DNA from: an uncultured Cryomorphaceae bacterium
GTDB lineage: Bacteria > Bacteroidota > Bacteroidia > Flavobacteriales > Schleiferiaceae
Length of the DNA: 64,000 nucleotides
Assembly (NCBI GenBank): GCA_937120475.1
Contig: CAKZJV010000005.1
Span: 62,001-126,000, forward strand
Reading direction: 5' to 3'
Shown: in pieces, positions 34,412 through 43,896 of the stretch
How the letters are laid out: each line of letters opens with the position of its first letter
How positions within the stretch are numbered: position 1 is the stretch's first letter
Notes under the pieces: model-generated
What the model was told of the DNA's origin: nothing
Seen by the model: only the letters and a program-made list of their open reading frames with translations
Databases searched by the model: none
Program-made: the position numbers and the translations under genes

Positions 34412-37081
34412 TTACTGGATACGCATTTCGGCACTACCGGTGGCCAGTTTCCATCCCTCTACGGGTGTGTCTTTAGTTTTTAAATGACTACTCAGGTAAT
34501 ATAGTCTTTGCCCATCCTTACCCTTAGCCGTGTTGAACCGCTGTTGTAAATAAAAGGGTGGTATGGACTGATAATACAACACGGCTATCACTTTACCCCC
34601 ACGAGCCTGCACCTGGCTAATATCGGTCTGATAAACAATGGCATCCTGCCCCTGGCCGCTCATATAAAGCTTGTCTTTGGTAGAGTTGCCGTGGGGCATA
34701 GTGGCCTCTGCAAAATCCGGGTCAAAACCCTCCGGGCCGTTTTTAGTCCAGCCCTGCGGTAACAGGCGATTATCTTTCACCACATCCGCAATGGCGACAA
34801 AACTGGTGGTAAACTTCCCTTCGGGATTTTTAGTAAGCTCCTGGTAAATTTGCACCTGGTCCTGGCGGCTGATCATTTCGTAGTGCGGCTCATACAATTG
34901 CTCCCCGGTTTTGGGGTCTATTTCCAGGAATTCAGAAGGTAAGGGCTTACCGTTTTCATCAACCACCACCCCAACGCTATTGGCGCGACCGGAAGCCCAA
35001 AGGGTATCCCCCCCGGCACTGATTACCGCAAATTGCAGGAAGGCCCTGCGGAAGCCCACTCCGGAAGGAAAGCGGTGCCCCACCAAGTTGGTGAGTTTTA
35101 CACGTGCATTCAATTTTCCATTGCGGTAACCTACCTCCTCAATTTCCACCTTTACGCTGTGGTTTTTAGCCAGATTATTGGAGTTGGCAATGGCACTTTG
35201 CAGGCCGTGCAATCCACTCATATAATCCTTTTTACGAACGCCCAGTACCTCATCAAACTGGTTGAACATTTCCAGGCCGTACAAATTAATGCCCAGCAAG
35301 GTGTGCCTGCGGAAGCCTTCACGGGTTTCGAGGGTAATATCTTTTGCTGAGGCCAGGTGATCGGCTTCCGGGTAATCCTGATCCTGGATGTTGGCAATTT
35401 TAAAGGCCAGTTCCTCACCCTTTTTAAATGGATATTGGGTAGGCATGTGGCAATCCTGGCAGGTTTGTACGTTGCTGCCAATGGGTGCATATTCATTTTG
35501 GAACGAACTATTGAGCCACTCCAGGTAGGTAGCTTGCTCATAGTGCATCCCCACCTTTTTTCCTTCGGCATTAAAAACCGGCAGATTAATGGTGTGGCAA
35601 CTGCCACAAACCCTTGATTTTCCGATATAGGTGCTGTATTCGGGCTTTAATCCCAAACCGTTGTCCATCGCATGGACCGGTGGGTTCTCAAAAGGCCCGA
35701 AAATATGCCCGGGTTCTGAAATGGAAAATTTGCCGGTTTCAATCTCCTTGAGGCTCTTACCATCGTCCACAATCTGGTGGCAACTCATACAGGAAATACC
35801 GTCCCGCGCCAGGGCACCGTATTTATTTTTAGGATCGGACATATCGTAACCTCCCTTACCGGAGTGGTACACCATTTCTTCCTTAAAATAATCTTCACCG
35901 GGGTTATCGATATGAAACTGCCTTTGGCCCATTACCCCGTGGCAACTGAAGCAAAGGTTTTGGATAACATCGGGTAGTTCTCCCTGGTTATGGATGGCTT
36001 TTTCACTTTCCAGTTGAGCAAAGAAAATGGGGTCGCGCCCCGCCAGTCCCATCATAGACCAGCGCCACTCTCCAAAAGGGGAAACATTTACCATAGAGTC
36101 ACCGGAAGCAGCGGTCATGTTGGGCAAGAAGGCCCCGGTTTGCCCATCGTGGCAGGAAAGGCACTGATCGGAAGTGAGAAATTGCCCGGGACCATTGGGA
36201 CCGGAAATAACATGGTCATAGGTAGCCGGTGGAAAACGGCTCACCTCATTGGCCGAAACAGGTTTCTGCTGGTTAAAGGTTCGCAAAAATGCTTCATTGA
36301 TATAGTCTTTTTGTTTGCTTTCCTTATCCGACTTCAGGCGATTGGCCAGTTTTTCGTGGGCATCTTCGTATTCTTTAAGCTCAGGTTGCTTCCAGGAAGC
36401 ATCTACATAATAGGTAATAGGATTACCCGGCTCTCCCTCAATATTGTCAAGGCTGCTGAAAGTAAATTCCTTTTCAGCGGAAGCGTGGCAACGGATACAG
36501 TAATTACCAAAACCGGAGTTAGGATAGTCGAACGGATATTTAAGGAGTGGGTCCACCGGCTGCCCCGGTGCATAATAACTCCAGAACCAGCCATCCTTGG
36601 AACCATTCTTGTCTTTGACCATCACCGTCCAGCCGTCAAAAAGCTTGGTTCCTTCATCGTGGATAAGATCACTAACCTCATCCATACTCATATTGACGTA
36701 CCGCTGGGCCGGAGCCTGGTACATTGCCTTTACAATCATAGCTCCATCGGCAATCTCACCCTCGCGGCCATTTTTGAGCCATTCCATAACCTCCGGAGAA
36801 TAATAAATGACCACTGCGGGATGCACACCGTACATCTGCCCGTTTACAAAGGGTCCGGTATTACGCACCGATTTATCCCTTTTCCACCCCAGCTTTTCGT
36901 ATTCCAGATTATCCAGGAAGGCATAAAGCTGCTTTTCATATTCATCCAGCGGTAAAGTGCTGGGCAGGGGTAAAGAGGCGGGGTCGCCCGAATCATTTTT
37001 TAAGTGTTCATCAATTTTGTGAAGGGAAAATCCAAATAGGAACAAGGCGCAGAGCACCGCCAAGATCTTGAAGGAGCGCAT
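34412..37081 (-). CDS. Cytochrome P460-like / multihaem c-type cytochrome (six CxxCH)
   Basis: An 889-residue exported cytochrome. I chose ATG 37079-37081 because it begins a signal-anchor (MRSFKILAVLCALFLFGFSL); the longer frame runs into the sulfotransferase gene. Residues about 60-260 resemble the P460 domain (MSMDEVSDLIHDEGTK, DGWFWSYYAPG) and end with the first haem motif CIRCH. Five more follow: CLSCH, CFSCH, CMSCH, CGSCH and CQDCH. The C-terminal 300 residues are beta-rich (LTNLVGHRFPSGVGFRRAFLQF). It may carry electrons or oxidise a small nitrogen or sulfur compound in the periplasm; the substrate is unknown. It is a single gene. Confidence 0.83.
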   Translation of the reverse strand: MRSFKILAVLCALFLFGFSLHKIDEHLKNDSGDPASLPLPSTLPLDEYEKQLYAFLDNLEYEKLGWKRDKSVRNTGPFVNGQMYGVHPAVVIYYSPEVMEWLKNGREGEIADGAMIVKAMYQAPAQRYVNMSMDEVSDLIHDEGTKLFDGWTVMVKDKNGSKDGWFWSYYAPGQPVDPLLKYPFDYPNSGFGNYCIRCHASAEKEFTFSSLDNIEGEPGNPITYYVDASWKQPELKEYEDAHEKLANRLKSDKESKQKDYINEAFLRTFNQQKPVSANEVSRFPPATYDHVISGPNGPGQFLTSDQCLSCHDGQTGAFLPNMTAASGDSMVNVSPFGEWRWSMMGLAGRDPIFFAQLESEKAIHNQGELPDVIQNLCFSCHGVMGQRQFHIDNPGEDYFKEEMVYHSGKGGYDMSDPKNKYGALARDGISCMSCHQIVDDGKSLKEIETGKFSISEPGHIFGPFENPPVHAMDNGLGLKPEYSTYIGKSRVCGSCHTINLPVFNAEGKKVGMHYEQATYLEWLNSSFQNEYAPIGSNVQTCQDCHMPTQYPFKKGEELAFKIANIQDQDYPEADHLASAKDITLETREGFRRHTLLGINLYGLEMFNQFDEVLGVRKKDYMSGLHGLQSAIANSNNLAKNHSVKVEIEEVGYRNGKLNARVKLTNLVGHRFPSGVGFRRAFLQFAVISAGGDTLWASGRANSVGVVVDENGKPLPSEFLEIDPKTGEQLYEPHYEMISRQDQVQIYQELTKNPEGKFTTSFVAIADVVKDNRLLPQGWTKNGPEGFDPDFAEATMPHGNSTKDKLYMSGQGQDAIVYQTDISQVQARGGKVIAVLYYQSIPPFYLQQRFNTAKGKDGQRLYYLSSHLKTKDTPVEGWKLATGSAEMRIQ

Positions 37082-37163
37082 GATGGATAAAGTTTGGTTT
37101 GGTACCCACAATTTAAAAATTATTAACCGGAAAAAAAGAAAAAATGGGTGAACGTACCTTATC

Positions 37164-38039
37164 TCAGGATTTAAGGGCATCGGCAGAATAGCCGTAGGCT
37201 TCAAAATCGCGCTGGTAAAAATTATAAACCCGCCTCCGGAAATTGGCATCCGTGTAAAAAAGACTGTAGTCTTTGGGGAATTTTTTCAAAAAATCTTCAT
37301 AGGGCCAAAGGTGCAGGTTACCCTCTTTCATATTTTCCCTTGGTGCAGCGTGACGCAAAACGGTGACCTTCCGGTCGAGGGGATCATCCCAACCATACTT
37401 TTGGTTCATTTTACGGATTTCCTCATCCATGCTTTCCAGGTGCAACACCTCATCCAACAGTCCGGGCACCATATCTTCCCACAAAGCGTATTGCAGACTG
37501 AAATGCGGATTGAGCCACGGCTTGTGCAAATTTTCAAGCACATCCAGAAAATCCTGCATATTAAAGCCTTTGGGCAAACCTCCGGGAAAAAAGTGCTCGC
37601 GGTGGCGGAAGGCGTGGTAAAAGCTACTGGCGAAACGCTGATAGGGGTTTCGTACCACTTTGATTTTTACAAAATCATGGTTAAGCAAGGCCTTTGGCAG
37701 TTCTTTATAGATGGAATATTCATGAGGATAAACTTCTGCCACGTAGCGGTGTACCCAGGGGTCGTAAGCCAGAGCCTCCTCCAGCAGGCCGGCCCCGCGC
37801 AAAAACCATTGAATAGCGGTGGAGCAACCGGCTTTAGGAGAATAAAAAAGTATCCGTTGGTTGCGGTGATCCACCAACGGAAGACGCCCCCAATAGGGCA
37901 ATTGCCTGCTTATTTCCAATACCCCTAAATTTTGAAAAGGCCAATACTGCATGAGCCGCAACAACCATCGTTGCCTTTGCAGGTTCACCTTTCCGGGGGG
38001 CTGGCGCAAGTACAGATTTATGGCATCCTTCTGCATCAT
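37164..38039 (-). CDS. Sulfotransferase family 2-like protein
   Basis: A 291-residue protein of the PAPS-dependent carbohydrate/lipid sulfotransferase type. The 5'-phosphosulfate-binding loop is PKAGCST (residues 68-74) after the strand RILFYS, and the 3'-phosphate motif is VVRNPYQRFASSFYHAF near residue 130. The acceptor is unknown. No signal peptide or membrane helix is seen. It lies 2 nt downstream of the OlsF-like acyltransferase gene, which suggests a lipid acceptor; this is inference. The ATG is at 38037-38039. Confidence 0.78.
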   Translation of the reverse strand: MMQKDAINLYLRQPPGKVNLQRQRWLLRLMQYWPFQNLGVLEISRQLPYWGRLPLVDHRNQRILFYSPKAGCSTAIQWFLRGAGLLEEALAYDPWVHRYVAEVYPHEYSIYKELPKALLNHDFVKIKVVRNPYQRFASSFYHAFRHREHFFPGGLPKGFNMQDFLDVLENLHKPWLNPHFSLQYALWEDMVPGLLDEVLHLESMDEEIRKMNQKYGWDDPLDRKVTVLRHAAPRENMKEGNLHLWPYEDFLKKFPKDYSLFYTDANFRRRVYNFYQRDFEAYGYSADALKS

Positions 38040-38041
38040 GG

Positions 38042-39781
38042 TTAACGGCTACCCGAAAGCGTTTCTTCAGGAAGGTCCTGAATGCGGATGTACATAAAGC
38101 CATCCAGGGAATCATTGAACAGCGGATCTACGTTAAAGCACACGATCCTTGCGTTTTGCTTGATGTATTTTTTGATGAGAATGGGGAAACGCATATTACC
38201 GGGCTCCAACTCTTCAATAAGCCGGTCGAATTTATTGAGGTCATCATCGCTACTCTCAAACACTACTTCCTTATGCTCTTCCTTCAGCTTGACTTTAAAG
38301 GCTTTGCGAGGCCTGATATGCTCACGCATTTCGGGATCACCGTGGTGGCGGGTAAGGTATTCCACCATCAGCGACTTGCTGAATTTTGAAAATTTATTGC
38401 TGATGCTGGCACAACCGGTGATATACTCCAGTTCGGGATGGCGCTGCAAAACCATGGTAATACCCCGCCAAAGGAGAAAAAGTGGCAGGGGCTTTAGTTG
38501 CTGCTCGGGGGTAATGAAGGCGCGGCCCATTTCCAGTGACCTGGAAAATACATGGCTCATATAATCGTCCACCTTAAAAAGGGTGGTTACGTAAAAACCT
38601 TTAACGCCATAGCGTTGGTAAATATCACTTCCGATGCCCAGGCGATAGGCCCCGGCCAGTTGCTGTGCCTCTTTATCCCAAAGTATTAAATGCTGGTAAT
38701 GGTAATCGTAGGTATCCAGATCGAGCGGTAGGTTGGTGCCTTCACCCACCTTGCGGAAGGTAACTTCGCGCAATCGCCCGATTTCGGTTAAAAGGTTAGG
38801 TATCATCTTCGAGGAAGCAATGAATACCTCATAGTTTTTCTGCTCAAACAAAAATGCATCACCGGACCGTAAGGCAGCCAGTTCAGCCTCCATACTTTCC
38901 AGGGCTACCGGGGCAATGATAGGTCGGGGTTTTTCCGGCCTTTTCAGGCTGAATAATTTCTTTTCGGGCGAAAGGGCCTGGCGCAGCAAATAGGTACGTT
39001 GCCGTAAAAAAGCCCCGTAGTGCTCCACCGTTTTATAACCCTTTTGCTCTTTTACGGAAATGGAGCGGCCAATCCTGATGCGTATGGATTTGCTTTTTTG
39101 CTGCCTTAACTCCGAAGGTAGCTTGGCTGTACGGAGGTTGGGGTGCAAGGCCGAAAGCAGGTAAAAGAAAGCACTGTTGCGCGCCTTGAAATACACCGGT
39201 ATTACGGGTACCTCCAGTTTTTGGATCATACGGATGGCTCCTTCCTCCCAGGGTTTATCGGATATTTTTCCTTCTTCAAATTTATAGGTACTCACCTCAC
39301 CGGCCGGGAAGATGCCCAGCGCGTGACCGTTTTTCACGTGCTCCATACTGTCTTTGATACCGGTAAAGCTGGAGCGTAAATCCTTATTATCAAAAGGGTT
39401 TACGGGCACAAAAAAATCCTTGAGGGGTTCTACTTTTTGCAGCAGGAAATTGGCCATTACCTTGTAATCGGGCCGAACCTGGCTAATGAGCTTAATAAGG
39501 ATAATACCATCAATACCGCCCAGGGGATGGTTAGAAACCGTAACAAAGGGTCCCTCCTTGGGAATACGCTTCAATTCATCCTCGTAATAATCGAAGGTTA
39601 CTTTGAATTCCTTAAGAACGGCATCGATAAATTCCACCCCGTGTAACTCTTCAAATTTGCCGTACACCTCATTGAGATCTGATATTCCGAGAATGTCCAT
39701 AATGGGCTTGGCCAGGCTGGAAAGCCCCAGCTTATCCAGTTGAACTACTTTGGCAATATCATCTTTGTTAACCAGGCCCAC
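38042..39781 (-). CDS. OlsF-like bifunctional acyltransferase (PlsC-like plus GNAT/hemolysin-like domains)
   Basis: A 579-residue membrane-associated acyltransferase. The N-terminal half has a PlsC-type site NHPLGGIDG (H85 and D91) and the LGIFPAGEVS block near residue 155. The C-terminal half (from about residue 300) resembles the N-acyltransferase OlsB/GNAT-like hemolysin family: LREVTFRKVGEGTNLPLDLDTYDYHYQHLILWD, then YRLGIG and a GCASIS segment. This layout matches OlsF, which makes ornithine lipid in Serratia and Flavobacterium; glycine lipid is an alternative product. The start is GTG at 39779-39781, with an in-frame stop just upstream. Confidence 0.85.
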   Translation of the reverse strand: MGLVNKDDIAKVVQLDKLGLSSLAKPIMDILGISDLNEVYGKFEELHGVEFIDAVLKEFKVTFDYYEDELKRIPKEGPFVTVSNHPLGGIDGIILIKLISQVRPDYKVMANFLLQKVEPLKDFFVPVNPFDNKDLRSSFTGIKDSMEHVKNGHALGIFPAGEVSTYKFEEGKISDKPWEEGAIRMIQKLEVPVIPVYFKARNSAFFYLLSALHPNLRTAKLPSELRQQKSKSIRIRIGRSISVKEQKGYKTVEHYGAFLRQRTYLLRQALSPEKKLFSLKRPEKPRPIIAPVALESMEAELAALRSGDAFLFEQKNYEVFIASSKMIPNLLTEIGRLREVTFRKVGEGTNLPLDLDTYDYHYQHLILWDKEAQQLAGAYRLGIGSDIYQRYGVKGFYVTTLFKVDDYMSHVFSRSLEMGRAFITPEQQLKPLPLFLLWRGITMVLQRHPELEYITGCASISNKFSKFSKSLMVEYLTRHHGDPEMREHIRPRKAFKVKLKEEHKEVVFESSDDDLNKFDRLIEELEPGNMRFPILIKKYIKQNARIVCFNVDPLFNDSLDGFMYIRIQDLPEETLSGSR

Positions 39782-39820
39782 TTTGTGGAATTTTCAGTAA
39801 AGCTAGCCAATTTTATCGGC

Positions 39821-41071
39821 TCACTGGGTGATTACCTGGTAGGTATTCCGGCTAATTTGCTCCAACAATATGGCCCCGGTATTTTGTACCCTTTCACGGG
39901 CGGCATCGTCATAATGGCGCACACTGTACAGGCGAACATCATCATTATAAGCTACTTCAAAATCCTTTTGCAATTCATCCAGGATAACCGGGGTGGTTAT
40001 GGGGTCGTAATTGATGCAAAAGGAAGAGCTTACCGCGGTGTTCTGGGAAAGGTTAACGCGTATGCCGTACTGGTGAAAAACCTTGTAAATTTTGCTAAGG
40101 TGCTCTTCTACAATAAAAGCCAGGTCGCGGGTAGAAACGGTGATCAACACCTGCTGGTCCTTTTTAATGAAGCAGGGCAACAGGGGTTCCAGGTCGGAGC
40201 CTTCGCGAATAAGCGTTCCTTGTTCATCAGGTTTTACAAAAGATTTTACGCGCAGGGGAATGTTCTTTTTTTGCAGCGGCTGAATGGTTTTAGGGTGAAT
40301 TACCGAAGCCCCGTAATAAGCCAGCTCAATGGCTTCGCGGTAACTGATCTGGTTCAGTAAGGCGGTGTTTTCAAAAACCTTGGGGTCGCCATTTAAAACA
40401 CCCGGCACATCCTTCCAGATGACCACCTCCTCGGCACCTAAAACATAGCCTAAAACAGAGGCCGTATAATCGGAACCTTCACGCCCCAGGGTGGTTGGAT
40501 TCAAATCGTCATCGGAACCGATAAAACCCTGTACTACATAGCGATTACCGGGCAAAATGGTATCCTTCACCAGGCGCTCGGTAAAACTCCAGTCCACCCG
40601 GGCAAAACGGTAATTCTGGTCGGTGCGAATCAGTCTGCGCGCATCCAGCCACTTATTCTGGTAGCCTGAACTGTTCAGGTAACTGGATACTATTTTGGTA
40701 GAAAGCAGTTCACCGTAGCTCACTACTTTATCGTAAGTTTTATTGAAGTTATCCTCGGGCTGGCCCTGGCAGATAATTTCCAGTTGCATCAGCAGTATTT
40801 CCACATCGTTGTGTACACGATGCTCATCGGCCGGAAATAGCTCGCGGATAATGGCCAGGTGGCTTTCCCTGATTTCTTGCAACAGCTCTCCTACTCCTTC
40901 CTTTCCGTGATGAAAAAGCTGTACTACCTTTTCCAGGGCATTGGTGGTTTTCCCCATAGCGGAAACCACGATCAATATTTCCTCACCAGGGTAGTGGTTG
41001 AGCACATTGGCCACATTGCGCACACTATCCGCATCCTTGATAGATGCTCCTCCAAATTTGAAAACCTTCAT
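39821..41071 (-). CDS. lysC: Aspartate kinase
   Basis: This enzyme phosphorylates aspartate, the first step toward lysine, threonine and methionine. It has 416 residues, the monofunctional form. The kinase domain has KFGGASIKDADSVRNVA at the N-terminus, VVSAMGKTTNAL, and the GREGSDYTASVLGYVL block with VVIWKDVPGVLNGDP. The last 120 residues contain two ACT-type domains (QVLITVSTRDLAFIVEEHLSKI), so feedback control is likely. It lies 39 nt upstream of the olsF-like gene on the same strand. lysA lies 1.6 kb further on but in a separate transcript. Confidence 0.95.
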   Translation of the reverse strand: MKVFKFGGASIKDADSVRNVANVLNHYPGEEILIVVSAMGKTTNALEKVVQLFHHGKEGVGELLQEIRESHLAIIRELFPADEHRVHNDVEILLMQLEIICQGQPEDNFNKTYDKVVSYGELLSTKIVSSYLNSSGYQNKWLDARRLIRTDQNYRFARVDWSFTERLVKDTILPGNRYVVQGFIGSDDDLNPTTLGREGSDYTASVLGYVLGAEEVVIWKDVPGVLNGDPKVFENTALLNQISYREAIELAYYGASVIHPKTIQPLQKKNIPLRVKSFVKPDEQGTLIREGSDLEPLLPCFIKKDQQVLITVSTRDLAFIVEEHLSKIYKVFHQYGIRVNLSQNTAVSSSFCINYDPITTPVILDELQKDFEVAYNDDVRLYSVRHYDDAARERVQNTGAILLEQISRNTYQVITQ

Positions 41072-41144
41072 GCTATTAATTTAAAGTGGCGCAAGTTACT
41101 AAGCTTTCCATAAAAGCCTTGGCTTACCAAAAGGCGCAGATTGA

Positions 41145-41152
41145 TATATTTG
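41145..41152 (+). promoter_or_regulatory. Candidate promoter -7 box for the gene at 41173
   Basis: TATATTTG matches TAnnTTTG; a TTG at 41119-41121 lies 23 bp upstream, near the allowed range for the -33 element. The start codon follows 20 nt later. It is one of the few places where both boxes can be seen. Confidence 0.5.
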
Positions 41153-41172
41153 TGAAAACCAGAAAGTAAAAT

Positions 41173-42150
41173 ATGTTGCGGAATTACCTTTTAACAGCCC
41201 TCTTCAACCTGGCCCTCATTTTTGGCGCTAACGCCCAAATCAACATTGGTTCGCTGGAAAAACCTAACCTGCGTGACGGTGCCGGGCAAATCCGGAAATC
41301 GGATGCCCGCAGATTGCAACGCAGCAAAACCATCTTCTTTTATGGTGACCGTGACGAGGAAAACCTACCTATGCTGAAGAAGATATTTCAGAAAGCCTGG
41401 AAGCTGAACAGTATAGAGTTTGACCATATCAAGAACTTTAAAAAATACGAACGCGCCCGCAATACAGCTTTCATAACCCTGGAGGTTAACCCCATTTACA
41501 AGGTAAATACCAACATTGGCCGCCAAACGGAGATAGACTGTGAAGTGTATTACCTTTTATGGGTGCCCAAAAGCCGGGAACGAATGGTGTACGCCCGGAT
41601 TGATCTTTACCCGGAACATAATTTTTTGAAGAAACTCATTAAGCTTCCCAAGCCGGAAGACAAGCTTGAAATGATTTACAAAAAAGGGCAGTTTTACAAT
41701 GATAGCCCCGGAATGCTGGGCCTTTACCTCCGCTACGTATCTAAATCACTGACGGTTGATGATAATATTAACGGGCCATCACTCTATGAAGACTGGGCGC
41801 GGGAGGATTCAGCCAGCCTGGGGCTTTTGCGCAACCAAACCCTTTACGTTCCCGATTATGTTTTGATTGAAGAGGACCTGAAAGATGATACCACCAAATT
41901 TCGTGATGAACAGGAATTTTTTGAAGATTACCCGCACCAATATGAGTTTGTGCGTAGGGAGCTTTTAAGCGACCTCATTGTTGATGATGAAGAACTGATG
42001 TACATTTTCGTGTACGTACAGTCGGGGGAGGCCAAACACTTTTCAGTCTTCACCACCAGCGGTGAAATCCTGTTTCATGAGTTTGAAGGCAATAGCTTTA
42101 ACCTCAAGCCCAACGACATTCGTGAATTAGCACGATCAGTTGGGGATTGA
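41173..42150 (+). CDS. Conserved exported protein of unknown function
   Basis: A 325-residue protein with signal peptide MLRNYLLTALFNLALIFGANAQ. The mature part alternates helices and strands and is rich in Asp, Glu, Lys and Tyr (IFFYGDRDEENLPMLKKIFQKAW, DEELMYIFVYVQSGEAKHFSVFTTSGE). No family was recognised. It is a single gene divergent from lysC, with a promoter-like region directly upstream. Two copies of TAGTTATTAGT lie just after the stop. Confidence 0.6.
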   Translation: MLRNYLLTALFNLALIFGANAQINIGSLEKPNLRDGAGQIRKSDARRLQRSKTIFFYGDRDEENLPMLKKIFQKAWKLNSIEFDHIKNFKKYERARNTAFITLEVNPIYKVNTNIGRQTEIDCEVYYLLWVPKSRERMVYARIDLYPEHNFLKKLIKLPKPEDKLEMIYKKGQFYNDSPGMLGLYLRYVSKSLTVDDNINGPSLYEDWAREDSASLGLLRNQTLYVPDYVLIEEDLKDDTTKFRDEQEFFEDYPHQYEFVRRELLSDLIVDDEELMYIFVYVQSGEAKHFSVFTTSGEILFHEFEGNSFNLKPNDIRELARSVGD

Positions 42151-42217
42151 GGGGTAGTTATTAGTGGATTAGTTATTAGTTGAACAGTTTTTCATTGTTC
42201 TACTCCCAACCACACCC

Positions 42218-42667
42218 TCAAATCACCAACTTACAATTCCACCACTCTTTTTCGATGTGGGTACCCAGGCTTTCGTAAAAGCGAACCGCACTTTCATTCC
42301 AGTCCAGCACCTGCCAGTCCAGGCGCCCGGCCCCGGCTTTTTTAGCCTCTTCCACCGTGGCCAGCAAAAGGGCCTTTCCGGCACCCATGCCGCGCATTTC
42401 CGGTTTTACGTATAAATCTTCCAGGTAGTAACAGCGGCCGTTCCAGGTGGAGTAACGTGGGTAGTAAAGTGATATTCCAACCACCTTACCTTCCGATTCG
42501 GCTACGAGAAAATCGAAAGCCCGGTGCTCCTTCCAATCGCGCATCAAAAGGGCTTCACTATTGGCCACCTTTTCAGGTGCCTTTTCAAACTCCGCCAACT
42601 CCCTGATAAGAGCCATCAGGTCGGGAATATCCTTTTCCTCTCCTTGGCGTATTTCATAGCTGATCAT
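42218..42667 (-). CDS. GNAT family N-acetyltransferase, SSAT/thialysine-acetyltransferase-like
   Basis: A 149-residue acetyltransferase. The acetyl-CoA site is LYVKPEMRGMGAGKALL, preceded by YYLEDL, and the C-terminal block RLDWQVLDWNESAVRFYESLG is the signature of the SSAT family, whose members acetylate spermidine/spermine or thialysine. It overlaps lysA by 4 nt (ATGA), so it is translated together with diaminopimelate decarboxylase. A lysine-like or diamine substrate fits this context but is inferred. Confidence 0.88.
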   Translation of the reverse strand: MISYEIRQGEEKDIPDLMALIRELAEFEKAPEKVANSEALLMRDWKEHRAFDFLVAESEGKVVGISLYYPRYSTWNGRCYYLEDLYVKPEMRGMGAGKALLLATVEEAKKAGAGRLDWQVLDWNESAVRFYESLGTHIEKEWWNCKLVI

Positions 42668-43896
42668 AACTCCACCTCTATTTGGTTGCTGAGCACATCC
42701 TCCAAGGTTTGCCTTTTAGTAACCAGGTGAGCCTTGCCTTTATGCACCAGCACTTCGGCCGGTTTAAAGCGGCTGTTGTAATTATTGCTCATGGTAAAGC
42801 AGTAGGCCCCGGCATTGTGAAAGCACAGCAGGTCGCCTTCGGTAATTTCATTGATCTGCCGATCGCTGGCAAAAGTGTCGGTCTCGCAGATGTAGCCCAC
42901 CACGGTATAAACCCGTTTGCGCCCATTGGTATTGGACACATTGGTAATATGGTGGTAAGCATCGTAAAACATAGGACGTATGAAGTGATTCATACCTGTA
43001 TCTACCCCCGCAAAAACGGTAGCGGTGGTTTGCTTAATCACGTTCACCTGGCATAAAAAATACCCGGCTTCACTGACCAGGAATTTACCCGGTTCAAATT
43101 CTATTTCCAATTCGCGGCCGTACTCTTTGCAAAAGGCGTTGAACATTTTGGTCATTTTTGATCCGAGTTCCTCTACATCGGTAGCAATGTCTTCGGGTTT
43201 ATAGGCCACTTTAAAACCACTTCCGAAATCGATGTATTGCAGATCAGGGAAATCACGGGCTACATCCAGCAATAACTCTGCACCTTTTAAAAATACATCC
43301 ACATCCAGAATATCGCTACCGGTGTGCATGTGCAGCCCTTCCACCTTAATACCCAGGCTTTTCACCAACCTTTCCAGGTGACGGGTTTGATGAATGCTGA
43401 TACCGAACTTCGAATCAATATGCCCTACCGAAATCTTTACGTTTCCACCGGCCATAATATGTGGATTCAGGCGGATGCAAACCGGGTATTTACCTCCATA
43501 AATACTCCCGAATTGTTCCAGGATGCTCAGGTTGTCAATATTGATGCGCACGCCCAGCTTTACCGCTTTCTTAATCTCTTCGATGGACACGCCATTAGGG
43601 GTATAAATAATGTCTTCTGGTTTGAAGCCTGCTTTTAAGCCAATCTCCACCTCCTGTATGGAAACCGTATCCAGCCCGCTGCCCAAATCGCGAAAAAAAC
43701 GCAACACGTTAATATTGGTCAAGGCCTTACAAGCGTAATTGATCTTATGTTTACTACCCTTAAAAGCCTTTTTCAAGCGTTTATACTGGCTCTCCATTTT
43801 GGCGGTATCGTAAACATAAAGGGGAGTTCCGAACTCCTTGCCAAGTTGCAAGGCATCTACCCCGGCAATCTCAAAAGCTTGCATTTTGTGTGACAT
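42664..43896 (-). CDS. lysA: Diaminopimelate decarboxylase
   Basis: A PLP enzyme that converts meso-diaminopimelate to lysine, the last step of lysine synthesis. It has 410 residues. The PLP lysine K57 is in NYACKALTN; the specificity helix and HMHTGSDILD, SGFKVAYKPED, EFEPGKFLVSEAGYF and CETDTFA blocks are present, and the C-terminal GAYCFTMSNNYNSRFKPAEVL closes the fold-III domain. It is first in a two-gene operon with the SSAT-like acetyltransferase. The upstream region is shared with divergent serC. Confidence 0.96.
   Translation of the reverse strand: MSHKMQAFEIAGVDALQLGKEFGTPLYVYDTAKMESQYKRLKKAFKGSKHKINYACKALTNINVLRFFRDLGSGLDTVSIQEVEIGLKAGFKPEDIIYTPNGVSIEEIKKAVKLGVRINIDNLSILEQFGSIYGGKYPVCIRLNPHIMAGGNVKISVGHIDSKFGISIHQTRHLERLVKSLGIKVEGLHMHTGSDILDVDVFLKGAELLLDVARDFPDLQYIDFGSGFKVAYKPEDIATDVEELGSKMTKMFNAFCKEYGRELEIEFEPGKFLVSEAGYFLCQVNVIKQTTATVFAGVDTGMNHFIRPMFYDAYHHITNVSNTNGRKRVYTVVGYICETDTFASDRQINEITEGDLLCFHNAGAYCFTMSNNYNSRFKPAEVLVHKGKAHLVTKRQTLEDVLSNQIEVEL

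Noticed and set aside
35990-36955. Long open frame opposite the multihaem cytochrome gene
   Set aside because: It is antisense to a strongly supported gene, has no recognisable motif and reflects codon bias of the real gene. The same applies to 58462-59445 opposite mfd.
42155-42181. Two copies of TAGTTATTAGT after the gene at 41173
   Set aside because: A short AT-rich direct repeat in a convergent gap, with no element structure and no other copies noticed.
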